A stretch of 64,000 bases of DNA, taken from contig NC_020176.2 in assembly GCF_000224145.3 (NCBI RefSeq), forward strand, positions 1,852,867 through 1,916,866. Reading direction: 5' to 3'. The translations under genes and the position numbers were made by a program. The notes under the pieces were generated by a model. That model ran no database searches. It was given only the letters and a program-made list of their open reading frames with translations, and was not told the origin of the DNA. This DNA comes from Ciona intestinalis. Taxonomy: Eukaryota > Chordata > Ascidiacea > Phlebobranchia > Cionidae. Positions 25,127-36,700 of the stretch are shown piece by piece. Numbering within the stretch: position 1 is the stretch's first letter; each line of letters begins with the position of its first letter.

Positions 25127-28100
25127 NNNNNNNNNNNNNNNNNNNNNNNNNNNNNNNNNNNNNNNNNNNNNNNNNNCTAAATTCCAGCAACGCAATTTAG
25201 AGAATGCAGTTACTTAATTTTGTATTTTTTGTTTACTACCAAACGGGTTGAGAAAATAAAATAAAAACAATTCCTATTTCACCCCCACCCTACTATATTG
25301 TTAATGCATTTGTTTTTCCATGTTCTACACTTTCTTTTTATGTAAAATTTAATTAATTTCACTAATACTTCATTTCAGCTTTATAGTTATGCGTACAGAT
25401 TATTTGGCAATCTAATACGAGTTTTTTGTTGAAGTCTTTGTACTGCCACCCACGTTTCTTTGAATATATCTTTGTTTTTGGTGAAACGAACCATGTTCAG
25501 ATCAACGACGACGAATCACATTAGATTGATGGTGGTTGGCCAGGAAGGCGTAGGAAAATCAGGTTTGCAATCGTGTTGTCATAAAATATTTATCTAATGT
25601 TTAATTTCGATGGTAGTGACAGTAGTGCAGCCGCAGCTCACATACAAAGTTGTACAATTGATATATAAGAGGGTGAGGTAAGATGGGACTTGGGGTGAAA
25701 AACATTATTTTGGTTTGGCTATCGGTTTGATGAAAAACAAATAAAGACAATACAGGATTATTTTACAGGATTTTCTTACGACTGTATAAAGCGCGCGCCA
25801 AAGTTAATTACTATTATTAATTATTAAACGTGTTGGAATATGGGAGATATAGATATATATAATTTTTTTTTGGCAGCACGTTTTTTTTATTTTATGGTGT
25901 AGTAGGGCAATGTAAGAAGGGGTATGTTTTTATTATTTTTTCTCGTCTTGGCAGTGAACAAAAAGTATTTACAGAATCATATAACTGTACGCGACTCCAT
26001 AAATGAACGTGCTGGATAATTGTTAAAATTACGTTTCGAAATTGTGGCTTTTAGGTTCTAACGATATCCTATCTTACCCCACAGTAATATTTGTGGTTTG
26101 GACCAGAAGTATTTTAAATTCAAACCAGTGAAATGTTCAAACGATTTTCGTTACTCGTTCGTAAGCGAAACGTTTTGGTGGCCCAGACACAGCGAACATG
26201 ACACCTAAAGGTCAAACGCTATAGCTTAGTTGACACAACTTTTCTTAGTGCGGGTATATGTGTGTGGAATGATTTTCGTTTCATTACTACATTTTAACGC
26301 AATGTAAGTTTTAAAATACATGATATCATTTTTTGTATAAACTCTAACTTACATATATATGGTTTTAGTATCAGAAGTTTTAGTGTTCAATTATATAGCA
26401 CTAAGTGAAGGCGGATACCGTAAGAACATAATATTTTTTCTAAATTTTATTTTTAACAATTACGTGGCGAGAAAACGACAGGCGTTATAACACCGGTGTT
26501 CATACACCTCGTGCCAGCTTACGAGTTACCGAGCTATGTGGGTTTTTAGTCTGTGTTTTTTTTTGTTTATTTTTATGTATGGTTGATAATTTGGACAACC
26601 CATTAGTGACCACTGGGTTGTAGCAATTGCTGTAGGCGTCTTATCCAGGGTATCATACGTCCACAATGGTAGCAGCGACGAGCCTTAAACCCTTTACTTC
26701 TTGGGTACAAGCATGTGCGCTTACCAGTTTGCCACAGCGCCGTCCAAGATTGAAAATATGAACCAGATTATCACAGACTATACTATAGTAGGGTGGGGGT
26801 AGATGGGACACATTTAGCGCAGAATATCCAAATATCCTGATTGTGTTTTAAACAAATAACAACGGTCTATGGGAGTCGTAAGGATACGGATTTATATTTA
26901 TTTGAATGTTCTTCGTTTACTATACCAAATGTGACCAGTAAATAGAATAATAAGGTGTCCCATCTTCCCCCACCCTACCATGCGTTGTGAAGCATAAAGC
27001 CCGTGAAATAACGACTGCCGTTACCTCGAGGATAAATAAGTAACATTTATTTATTTAACCAATATCAACCACAAAAATAACTTTAAATGTTCTATAATTT
27101 TAAATATTGTTTGTATTTTGTGTGTTTTTGTATATATAATGTGATGAGTTTTATTGCTGCAACCATGTTTGCGCATCTCCACATTTTAAAAATCATTCGC
27201 GAAGCCCCAGATTATGTCACGCAGCAGCTACAGTTGAAAGGACCATCCATCAAGTTTAACTTGTCTCACATTAAAGATAGCACGTCCCTTTACGGTATGT
27301 CAGACCACACAAGTGGGCCGACAAAAACATGTTGCCGTAACATTTGTTTTTATTAACTGAAACTTTTATTTCATCAAACAGCATTCCGTTTAATGTTGGA
27401 TTTGAAAGTATTAATTTCACCCATTATATATAACTCTACCGAGTCGACCTATAAACACCCTAACTGTTTTATTAAGAGTTTTGATTGAAAGCTGTTGCCG
27501 CATTTTGGTAATTCAAGAATAATGCGGCACTCGTAAATGTTCATTAAAATATTTCACTTCTGACCCAATCGCACGCGATGATATTTCGATACTCATGTTG
27601 CCCGCGTAGTGTTGGGCAATAAATGACAATTTCACGCCGTTTCATCTACCAATAATTGGCCAATAAACGTGGTAAAGATTGTAAGAATCACCTTTAATGT
27701 ATGCCCAGCAAATTTTTGGTCTGTGATTCGTTTTTAACGCAATGTGTTTTATTTTATTGAACGGTTCGCGATTTTGCGTGTCATCGCACAGCCATTTTTA
27801 CTTTTTTGTATCGATTTAATATATTGCCCTGTGGGTTCTTCTCTGGGGGTCGTGGACGTTTTTCTGATTACACCATGCATTATGTACCAACAGTATTGAA
27901 AATAATGTTTAATCTATCTTCTTTATTGATAGCGCTCATTGTCAAATACCTGACTGGACGATTCATATCAGAATACCAATCCGATTTTGGTAAGTTAATT
28001 GCTTATATCTTTTTTCGACACCTTGTAATCTTACTACTATTCAAAACAGCATTTTTTTATCAAGTTGATAAAATAATTTAATTTTGGATATAGTACATTG

Positions 28101-29224
28101 GGGTAAGATTGGTTATGTTTTCATTCTCTTTCATCGTCTCAGTTGGTTGTGAACAGAAAGTATTCAGAGTTATAAAACCGTGGCCTTCCAACTCTAAAAG
28201 AGTGTTGTTAATTGTTGAAAACATGATCGGGAATATGGGATTTAGGTGTTAACAATATCCCATCTTACCCAACAATACAATAATTATGATATCGTCATTG
28301 AACAAGATATATACGATTTAAACTTCATCGGTTCTAATATTTTAGATTGTTTTTTATTTACGGATTTTACGCAGATTGGAAGTACTCTTACCAAACTAAT
28401 ATCGAAGGAGAACAAGTACATATGGAGATCATTGACTCACTTACTATAGTAAGTTTAAAATCACCACGTACGCACTTGAAGCATATTACGCAATATCGTT
28501 GAGTAAATTGTTATTTTAGGATGATACTCATATAGTGTGGGCGGAAGGATTTATGATGGTGTATGACGTCACAAACCAAGATAGTTTACTCAAGATCGAA
28601 CAAATAAAAGAGCGTCTTGACAGTGTCAGATCCACTAAAATATTGACTATGATCATGGTAGCTAACAAGACTGATATGGAGCACTGTAGAACCGTTAGTC
28701 GTGAACAAGCAGACGCTTTGGCAGCACGCCTTTCTTGCGGTCACGTCGAATGCTCCGCATGCGGCCCAGAAGCCGAAGTTCGTTTTGCATTTGATGAGCT
28801 GTGTCGTGAGGTCGCGCTTGCCCGACAACAATCAGCCAAAAAGCGAGAGCGTCGCCGCAGCAGTCTCAGCCAGGTGCGGCAGGGGTTAAAGATGCTTGTT
28901 CAAACCGGTAAAGCCAAGTCGCACGCTTATACGACAACTTCACCAAACGGGACAAACGCCAGCACAAACGGCGGTGGAATGTTGCGGCGTGGGAGTCGAT
29001 TCGGTCCACCCTCGCCCTTTTCGACACTCATGTCGGCGCCAATTTTAAACGATTTACCCGAAAATGAAAGCGACCACGATTCCAGCGTTTTGTCGCGATT
29101 GATGGAATGCAACTCAACAGCAAACCACCAAAAAGAGCGTGAATCGTCATCCGATGGAAAGGAAGACGAAAACAAACAGAGCAACTATTACAAACACAAC
29201 AATTATGGGGCTTTGGTTTTATAA
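24244..29224 (+). CDS. RERG/RASL11/RASL12-like small GTPase with degenerate switch motifs
   Basis: The four exons are 24244-24313 (or its copy 25493-25562), 27933-27989, 28375-28448 and 28520-29224. All are GT-AG and in phase, giving 301 aa. G1 is GQEGVGKS at residues 16-23. G4 is NKTD at 116-119. G5 is SAC at 146-148. VWAEGFMMVYDVT and FDELCREV resemble the RERG and RASL11 families, and the basic tail RERRRSSLSQVRQGLKML (from about 175) parallels the RERG tail. No CAAX box is present, as in RERG. The switch I threonine is not seen (EYQSDFDW), and the DTAGQ of switch II reads DSLTI at 63-67. Hydrolysis is therefore probably poor or absent. The last 110 residues are Ser/Asn-rich. Which RERG/RASL subgroup it belongs to is uncertain. 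Confidence 0.82.
25127..25176. other. Assembly gap (50 N)
   Basis: A run of exactly 50 Ns separates the two copies of the 1.2 kb block. Its fixed length suggests an unsized scaffold join. Confidence 0.99.
25177..26374. repeat. Duplicated block, copy 2 (second copy of GTPase exon 1)
   Basis: This is the near-identical second copy of 23929-25126. It begins at the first base after the N run and continues into unique sequence after GTATCA. It contains the ATG and P-loop exon again at 25493-25562 with the same donor site. Either copy could splice to exon 2 at 27933. Confidence 0.9.
26464..26750 (+). repeat. SINE-like dispersed repeat in GTPase intron 1
   Basis: The landmarks in order are CGTGGCGAGAAAACGACAGG, CTCGTGCCAGCTTACGAG, TGTATGGTTGATAATTTGG, GACCACTGGGTTGTAGCAAT, ATGGTAGCAGCGACGAGCC and GCTTACCAGTTTGCCACAGC. 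The 3' part looks tRNA-like, with arm-like CTTACCAGTTTGCC, but no complete tRNA fold is seen. This is one of the best-preserved copies in the window. Confidence 0.75.
26783..26980. mobile_element. MITE, GAAGATGGGAC family, full length
   Basis: The ends are TATAGTAGGGTGGGGGTAGA with TGGGACAC, and GGTGTCCCATCTTCCCCCAC with CCTACCATG, forming an inverted repeat of about 30 bp. The interior has CCAAATATCCTGATTGTGTT and GTCTATGGGAGTCGTAAGG. It sits directly beside the SINE-like copy at 26464. Confidence 0.82.
27165..27294 (+). other. Possible alternative first exon of the small GTPase
   Basis: An open segment from an ATG encodes MFAHLHILKIIREAPDYV and continues through KGPSIKFNLSHIKDSTSLY. It ends at a good donor (TACG, then GTATGT) in phase 1. 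The phase matches GTPase exon 2 (27933), which normally receives the P-loop exon in phase 1. If used, the product would lack G1. The codon pattern looks more coding-like than its surroundings, but I recognise no domain and cannot exclude chance. Confidence 0.35.
28088..28272. mobile_element. Diverged MITE in GTPase intron 2
   Basis: The left end is ATATAGTACATTGGGGTAAG and the right end is ACAATATCCCATCTTACCC. The interior has GTGAACAGAAAGTATTCAG, also found in the segment at about 24700. This is the GGGGTAAGATGGG subtype of the same MITE group. Confidence 0.55.
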
Positions 29225-30768
29225 TTTAATCAAAGTAGACTTTCTACATTACGTTTTTACTTGCTCGGTTCCTTATGTAGCTATAATGGCAATGTCAATC
29301 CAAACCACTATGCAGCTTTGGTTGGTCGCCAAATATTGAAAAACCAGTACACCATTAAGTACATGGAAGACCATTGGTTCAATGCGGCGCGTGGTTCGTC
29401 AGATTGAACGAGTAAGGATTACGTTTCTTCCACGCACAATTACTGTTAAGCTTGATGCCATTACCGTCTGAAAAGATATTTACGCCTGCGGGTCAAAACG
29501 AAATCGCTTTTGCTTTTAAAAACGTCGCTCCGTTTTTTACAGTCGCCCGTATTTTTTCTTTACAATAATTGTCATTTATGAAACTTTGAAAATTTCCATT
29601 TACACAAAGATTTAAGTAAATTGTATTTTCCGATAACCTACTTAGTTCTCATTGTTTTATTTTTGTCTTTTCATAAGTTTTGTTTTTTGTCAGCAAAAAC
29701 ATTTTGTAATGAAGATTTATTGGAATATAATCTATATTGCAAATAATGATGTGAAAAAAACGAAGTAAAAAAAGGTACTGTGTAACACTTTTGAGGTAGT
29801 ACACATAGTCATTTCTTCCAATAATAAATATAGAGTTCAAAATCAATAAATACAAACTATTATTAAAAAACACAACTTTGCCATTTCAGACGTTGCCACA
29901 TACACATTACACACAATATTTGAGTACGTGCCACATCTGAAAATTGTTAAGACGAAAACAAGAGTTTAGAGAGTGAGATAGAAATCAGATACGACTAACC
30001 ACTCAACCCCACCGTTTAAATTTCACTTTGTTTGCATAAGCCAGGGCTGCCCATATATGCCCAACCTGTAGCATAGGTTATATGCAACCCATTATGAGTT
30101 CTTGTACCGGCAAGACATACAGCAGATTAATGTTCGGTAAGTGATAAAAAGAATAAACTGAAACCACAAACACAAAAGATAAGTAGAAAGTTCACAAGAC
30201 AAAAAAGAACAATTTGGTTTTCAGCCTTAGGCACACTTATACAGAAAAAAGAGCAAAAACGACTTAAGTACTCTTATGCCAACTGTGTGAACTAAAACTT
30301 ATTATCCGAACAGGTGTAGGATTGACTCAAGAATCAAAATCAACGATGAGCTTTCTCTTTTTTTTCTTTTTCACATTCAGCATCTTAACCTAAAAAAGGA
30401 TTTTTTGCAACTAATTACATAATATACAGAACTTTTTATTTATCTCTTCGAATACAGTAACGAATATCATGTTAATTAATACAACAAAGTGGAGGAAATT
30501 AGCAAAAAATGGGAGTCGTAATACACACACTGCATTAAAAACTACTTAAGTAAAAGTGTCAGATAAAAGTGTGGCTGCAAAACCTATGATTAAGGAAATA
30601 TTTAATGTACATTTAAAAAAAGAAAGGAAAAGATAAAAAACTTTGTGACAGAATACAATGTTTACTGACATGTGAGTTCAGATTACCCTGCAGCTTGTGA
30701 TTTAAATAAAATAATAATATTGCAATTAAACCATTAACCAGTGCTCAATTAATTGAAAGGATTTAATG
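29225..30768. other. Convergent intergenic region (GTPase and FANCM 3' ends)
   Basis: No gene is visible. The sequence is AT-rich. I looked on the minus strand for the ERCC4-like and helix-hairpin-helix exons that end vertebrate FANCM and found none. A minor possibility is an extra FANCM last exon after the acceptor GCTGCAG (about 30689-30695 on the minus strand), which would add only about 25 residues before a stop. Confidence 0.5.
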
Positions 30769-33700
30769 TTAATTATAATAATCTAAAAAATTAACAAAGT
30801 AAAATCGCACCTGATTTCGTGTCTTTGCTTTCGCAGCAGAGTAATCTGGTAATTGAGATAAGAGAGTTATTTCACCGTGGTCAACAGGAGGGTTTGAATC
30901 TTCGTGCTCCACGATAAAACTATCTTCCAAATAATTAGAATAATCTGTTTCCACCTCCTATAATAATATTATGTGTATCGTAATACAACATTTTACAATC
31001 TCTTTAGTTTAGGGAATACATATAAACACACACCCTATAGCAGAGTGGGATACGACAAAAGGGACTATTTCTCTACCCATTTGGTAGTAAACCAAGAACT
31101 TTTAGAGAATTAAATAAAGTCCTCATGATTTAAGAAAGGGTTAATTGTTCAAAACACAATGAGGAAATATGGGATTTAGGTGCCAATGGTAATCTTACCC
31201 TACAGTATTATGCTATGTTCTATACAAGAACACTTCAAGGCCTGGTGTGTTTAGAATAGAATTGTGATTATTCAAACACTGGGAAAGTTGTGTTATATAT
31301 ACATATATATATTATATGCACTTCTCCCACTTCATTAAAGTATCATGATAATACAACAAACTTAAGAATAGTTAAAGGTTATATTTAATCTGGGTGATTG
31401 TTTTTGTTCTAATATCTTGTATGACTGAGAAATCATATCATGGTCCATCGCAAACTATAATTTATGATATCACACCTGGGAAAAAACCTCAATATTTCGT
31501 CTGTAGCGTGGTTCAACATTTTGCTTGCATTTCAGCCACTCACTTGAATGTAGAGATTTAAGATACATTGCCTTCTCATCGGGTGATTTCTCTTTATGGA
31601 AAAAGTAATATTTGCACAAAAGTTTCTTAGAAGTAAAACTGAGTCAATTAGTTTTTTTGTAGTTATATAGCAAAGCTGTATGCAAACATTACATTTATGC
31701 AATCAAGTTGAATCAACTATTGGCAAATGAACAGCTAGTACTGCTGTAACAACACAATTGTTTTTACTTCGACGGTATGGCCTCATACGATTTCTTTCAG
31801 AAATTTTTTTGAAACTATGGTGATACCTTTAGAGCTTTAGATTACATTTGAGAATCTCTATATATATTTAACTTTTTGTTGTTGGTATGCTGCTTTAAGT
31901 TGAATGACAGGCCGCCGAGGCAAAATTTAATACATTAATTGAGTTGTACTAAAATAGTATCCATTGGTTACTTGCAAAAATATGGTCAATTGGTTTTACT
32001 TTATAAACCAGCATACCAGTGGTTGGATCGATGTGTTGAGTCAGTTGCGTTGCGTCATTTACAAAAGCCAACATTTCTTCATCTGTGAGTGATAGATCAT
32101 CTTCTGTGATGTCACAATCACCACTTACTTCCGCTTCATTGTCGATAAACATCTATAAACAAAAAGGGGCGTTAATGAAAGAATAATTGAAACTTGGTTA
32201 ATCCTTGCAGGGCAGGAAAACAATAGTCGTTACAACATGGTGATTTGTTTCATGCATCTCGTGCTGCTTTCGAGGTACCACCACCACATATATGTAACTT
32301 TATCGGTGACCGTTTTTTTTATTAGTGATACGTTGGAGCATTGCCATAAAGTGACTTGGTCAAGAACACATACGCCCACATCGGTAGCAGCGACGAGCCT
32401 TTAATGCGTAATATCTCGGTTATAGACATGCGCGCAAACCACTGCGTCTTATAATGTAAAGTTTCATGGAGGAAATGAGGTTTATCTTCAAGACATGATG
32501 CATCCTAGTAATTATTATCAGCTTAGTGGTTACGGTTAGAGTGCACACTTCATAAGATATTTGCGGTTCCATATTTGTCAGTGCTATTGAACAAGATACT
32601 TAACGATGGAACCAAATGCTTGACTAAATCAAGTCCTTTTTATAATTAGACATAATTGCTGGGTATGAAAATAGTCTAAAATAGTATAAAGAGAAAAGCA
32701 TGTAAAGCGTTTTAACAAAACACTGCATTATAAAATTAAACCTATTTTTCAAGATCTTTAACATGGTAAGGTTAAAAAGTGTTTAAACTATGTAAAACAT
32801 AAATATTAATTACCTTTGCATGATCTTTAGTTTGCATCACAGTTGGTTTAACTTTTCCGTGAAACTTTAGCAGTTTTGGAGTTGATTGTTTGTTGCATTG
32901 AATTTTATTTTCAAACAAGCTTTGATTCATTGGTAACACTGACCTGGGATGATCAAATTTTGTTTGCTCCTTTTTAACATGAAAAAAACTTTCTGAATCT
33001 GTATCTGATATATTGTCAGTTGAGGTTATATAGATTGCTTTCCCAGTTTCATTCAAGGATTCATCAGATTCAAGACATTTTGCTTTCCGTTGTTTTCTTT
33101 TAACCAACGCAGATAAAAATGACTCATCATCTATTTGTTTTAAAAAGAAAAAAATTTTAAAAAATATTTTTTTACAGAAAAATATGTTTTGCTTACAAAT
33201 CTAATTAAAATGTTTATAGTTTTTACTTACTTTTTTTTACTTTTTTTCCCCTTTTTGTTCAGTATAAAAGACGCTTAGGGTTACTGCTACAACATATTAG
33301 TATTTTATGCATTGGATTATTTTGAAATTATCAGGAATTCATAAATAATATTTGCCCACAAAGTTGTGTGGTAACTGACCAACTGGTAATCCATACATGG
33401 ACACATGATGCATGAAACAGAAGACCAGTGTTATTAATGTCATTTCTTGCACCACGTGGATAAACAAATAACATTCTTAATTCAAATACCTTCAAATGTT
33501 TCTTCTGCAACTTTGTTTTTCATTTTATCACAAATATCCGTAGTTGTTTCCCAATTCTGACAAGCTCTTGTATAATTTTCCCCATTTAAAACTTTTTTAT
33601 CGGTCGTAATATTTCCCGCAGCTTTTCTCTCTGTAGATGTGTTGCACACCGAGTGTTTTGGTATCGCACTACTGACCACCGGGCTTGACGTAAAAGAAGT

Positions 33701-36700
33701 ACAGTCAACTAATGTGGTCAAATTAAAATCAACTTGAAATTCTGGGTCAAATAGATCAGCAGACACATCAAACGTTTGTTCAAGTTCATGGAAGGACATC
33801 TGTTTTATATGTTTTAGTGATTCTTTAAGTTTCTTACAGGGAGGGTCCAGCTTGTTGGGTGGAATATTCTCCTCTTGTGTTTCTGGAATGATACATGAGG
33901 AATCCACCATGCAGTCAGATTTTCGTTTCAGAGATTTGTTTACTGCTGGTTTCTTTTCTGCAGGGTTGTCCTCAATTAATTCATTAGGGGGGTCCAGATC
34001 AAGAGCAAATATATCAGGAAAACCAAAATCAGGAGTTTCTATATCAGGACTATCCAGTGTTGTATTGCTGTCACAGTGCGCATGATTCTTCACCAATGGC
34101 AGCAAACTCTTACCATTAACATTTGAAATATTGGTATCTAAGCAATCTTTTCCACCACTAGTACCACTTAAAAACAAATTAAAACTACATGAGCTTGAAG
34201 TGGTGATGGCAGAAGTAGTATTAACAGTTTGTGGGCAGTTCATATGCGTTGTAACTGGAGAAGTACTTAACTCTTGATGTTTTTCCTCCAAAATAATTTT
34301 CTCAGTTTTTACAGAATTACTTTCCTCCATAACTAACACTGGAGAGACTTGTGGGATATTTTTAGACAAACCCAAACCAAATTTTTCAAACTTGTCACCA
34401 TTATCAAAATCTTTATGGTTTAAACGAACAGTTTTTTCACAGATAATTTGTGGTTTTGAGTCAGTGACAGCATTTTGGAGATAATTTGAGCTCTTTATAA
34501 ACCGATCAGGAAAATCAATGTGATTTGTAAAAAGTTTTGCTATATCTGCGATTTTCTTGATTGAGTTTATTTTTGATACTTTTGAAAATATTTCTCTTAT
34601 GTCGCCAAAGTTTTTGTTCTGTTTGTGTGGAGACCGAACATTGTCTTTTGATGGTAAAATATCTAGTGTTGGTGAAATAATAATTGGTTCAGATTGTTTT
34701 GTTGGTTTTTCTCTATCATTTGTTTCCATTGTAATGACTGAATCATTTCTTGTTAACATCTAAACAATACAAAAAAAATATTGTTTATTTTTTAATAAAA
34801 GAACATTTAGTAACTGGCTTTGAAAATAACAGCCATTCTAAAATGTTATGGTAAAATAAATAACAAAATATACGAGCAAAAATCATATTTGGCAATTTTT
34901 TTTATTCAATAATAAAATAACATTTAAAATACAATTTTTTTTTATAAATATTGCATAGAGTTTACTTGTGAGCAGGACTAAGTTTTCCCTGTATGGCTCC
35001 TAATTTGAACACATACCTTATGAGTAAGGTTGTAGCACTGTGACTTATAAGTTAAGTTTCTTGGCAAAATATAGTATATTCGTAGTCACATGCCATGCTG
35101 TTGTTCAACTTTTTGTATATAAACACATGGTTCGTTGGTGGTGTCAAGGTATCTAATGTATCTTGCGACTGTCTACCATAACCACGTAATATTAACATAA
35201 ACCTTTGTTTTATCTCTTCAAAGATCATATAATATGATATGATTCATATTAAAGAATGAAGGGAAGGGAATTTACAGTTGTTAAAACACAGTATGGATAA
35301 AAAGATGAGGTGGGAGAGACTGCCAGTTAAAAAAACGTGGCTGTTAAACCTAAACCATATTTATTGATAGCTTCTGTTGAACATGAAAGAACAAACCTCA
35401 TGCAAAAGTTTGGTCCTTCCAGAATGTTCCACAAGCTTAGTTGTTTGGAGTCTACATTGCCATGGTAACCAATCCACCATAACTTTTGGAGCAATTTCTT
35501 GTTTCTTAAACTTGAACTGAGGAAGAAAGTTTAACCAAAAAGTAATAGATTAAAGGGAATTTTGTACTTTCTTTATTTAATATAGCAGGTTGAATAAGCA
35601 GGAAAAAAATCTACTCCTATAAATTCGGCAAGATCTATTTATTCTTATTGCAACCACAGATGTAACAAGTACATATTAAAACTTTTTTTAGTAAAGCATT
35701 TCACTCTTTCTCCTAAAACAGCACCTTTTACACCTAGATTGGGATATCTTATCATAAAGAGAATGACTAAACTATATATAATTAGAAATGACCAAACCTA
35801 AAACAAACTAGCCATTATAATATAAACATTATATATAAAAAAATTAAAAATAAATTTATAGTTTTTTTTGGTAAAATAAATAATTATGAAAGCACTTTAC
35901 CTCTTTATTTAAATAAATGCATGCTGAGTTGGAAGATACTTTCGGAATATGTGATAATTCATCTCTCTCAATATAAAAATCTCTTTTCCACTCCATTATC
36001 TCATCAGCAGACAGAAACAAGGACTTGGTTGATTCTTTTGCTTCATAAAAAAAGTTTGTTGAAAACCAGCTAACATACCAAAAGTTAAATTATCGAATAT
36101 TTCGACCTTCGAGGCCATAGGGAACAAATTTATTAAAATGCAGGGGACGCAGGAATAGTTAGATGCATTTTTCTATAAATTAAACATAACTTGTTGGTTG
36201 AAACGTTACTGATTAATATAACGCAGAAAATCCCAGGGTAAACCTACCCTGCCACTTCAAGCTTGGGTCTACCCAAAGTTAGTATAGACCAAGTTAGGAA
36301 ACGGCGCTTGTGTCCGCCATTACGGAGCCCACAGAGCGTGAATCGCCTATACAAATGCATGGTCGGCATGTGTTTATTTAGTTCTTGTAAGCGATACAAA
36401 GCTAGAAAACACGTATAACGGTTGTTTTAACATTTAAAATATAATTTCTAATATAAATCTTGTTGTATAATATTAAATCTAAGAATTAATGTGAAGTAAA
36501 TTAATATTTTGACTGGTTTTCGGCGTACAGTGTGGTTTAACAGGGTACTTTTCGTTGGCGATTAAGACTAGCAGCAATCAGCTTAGTTTACATAATAGTA
36601 TATGGTCATACCTATGAATCTGCAGACCAGCAGTATATACTACATTTATTATTCAACATGAGTGGCCATGCAGCTTCAAACTGCTTAAGTACTAGCAGAT

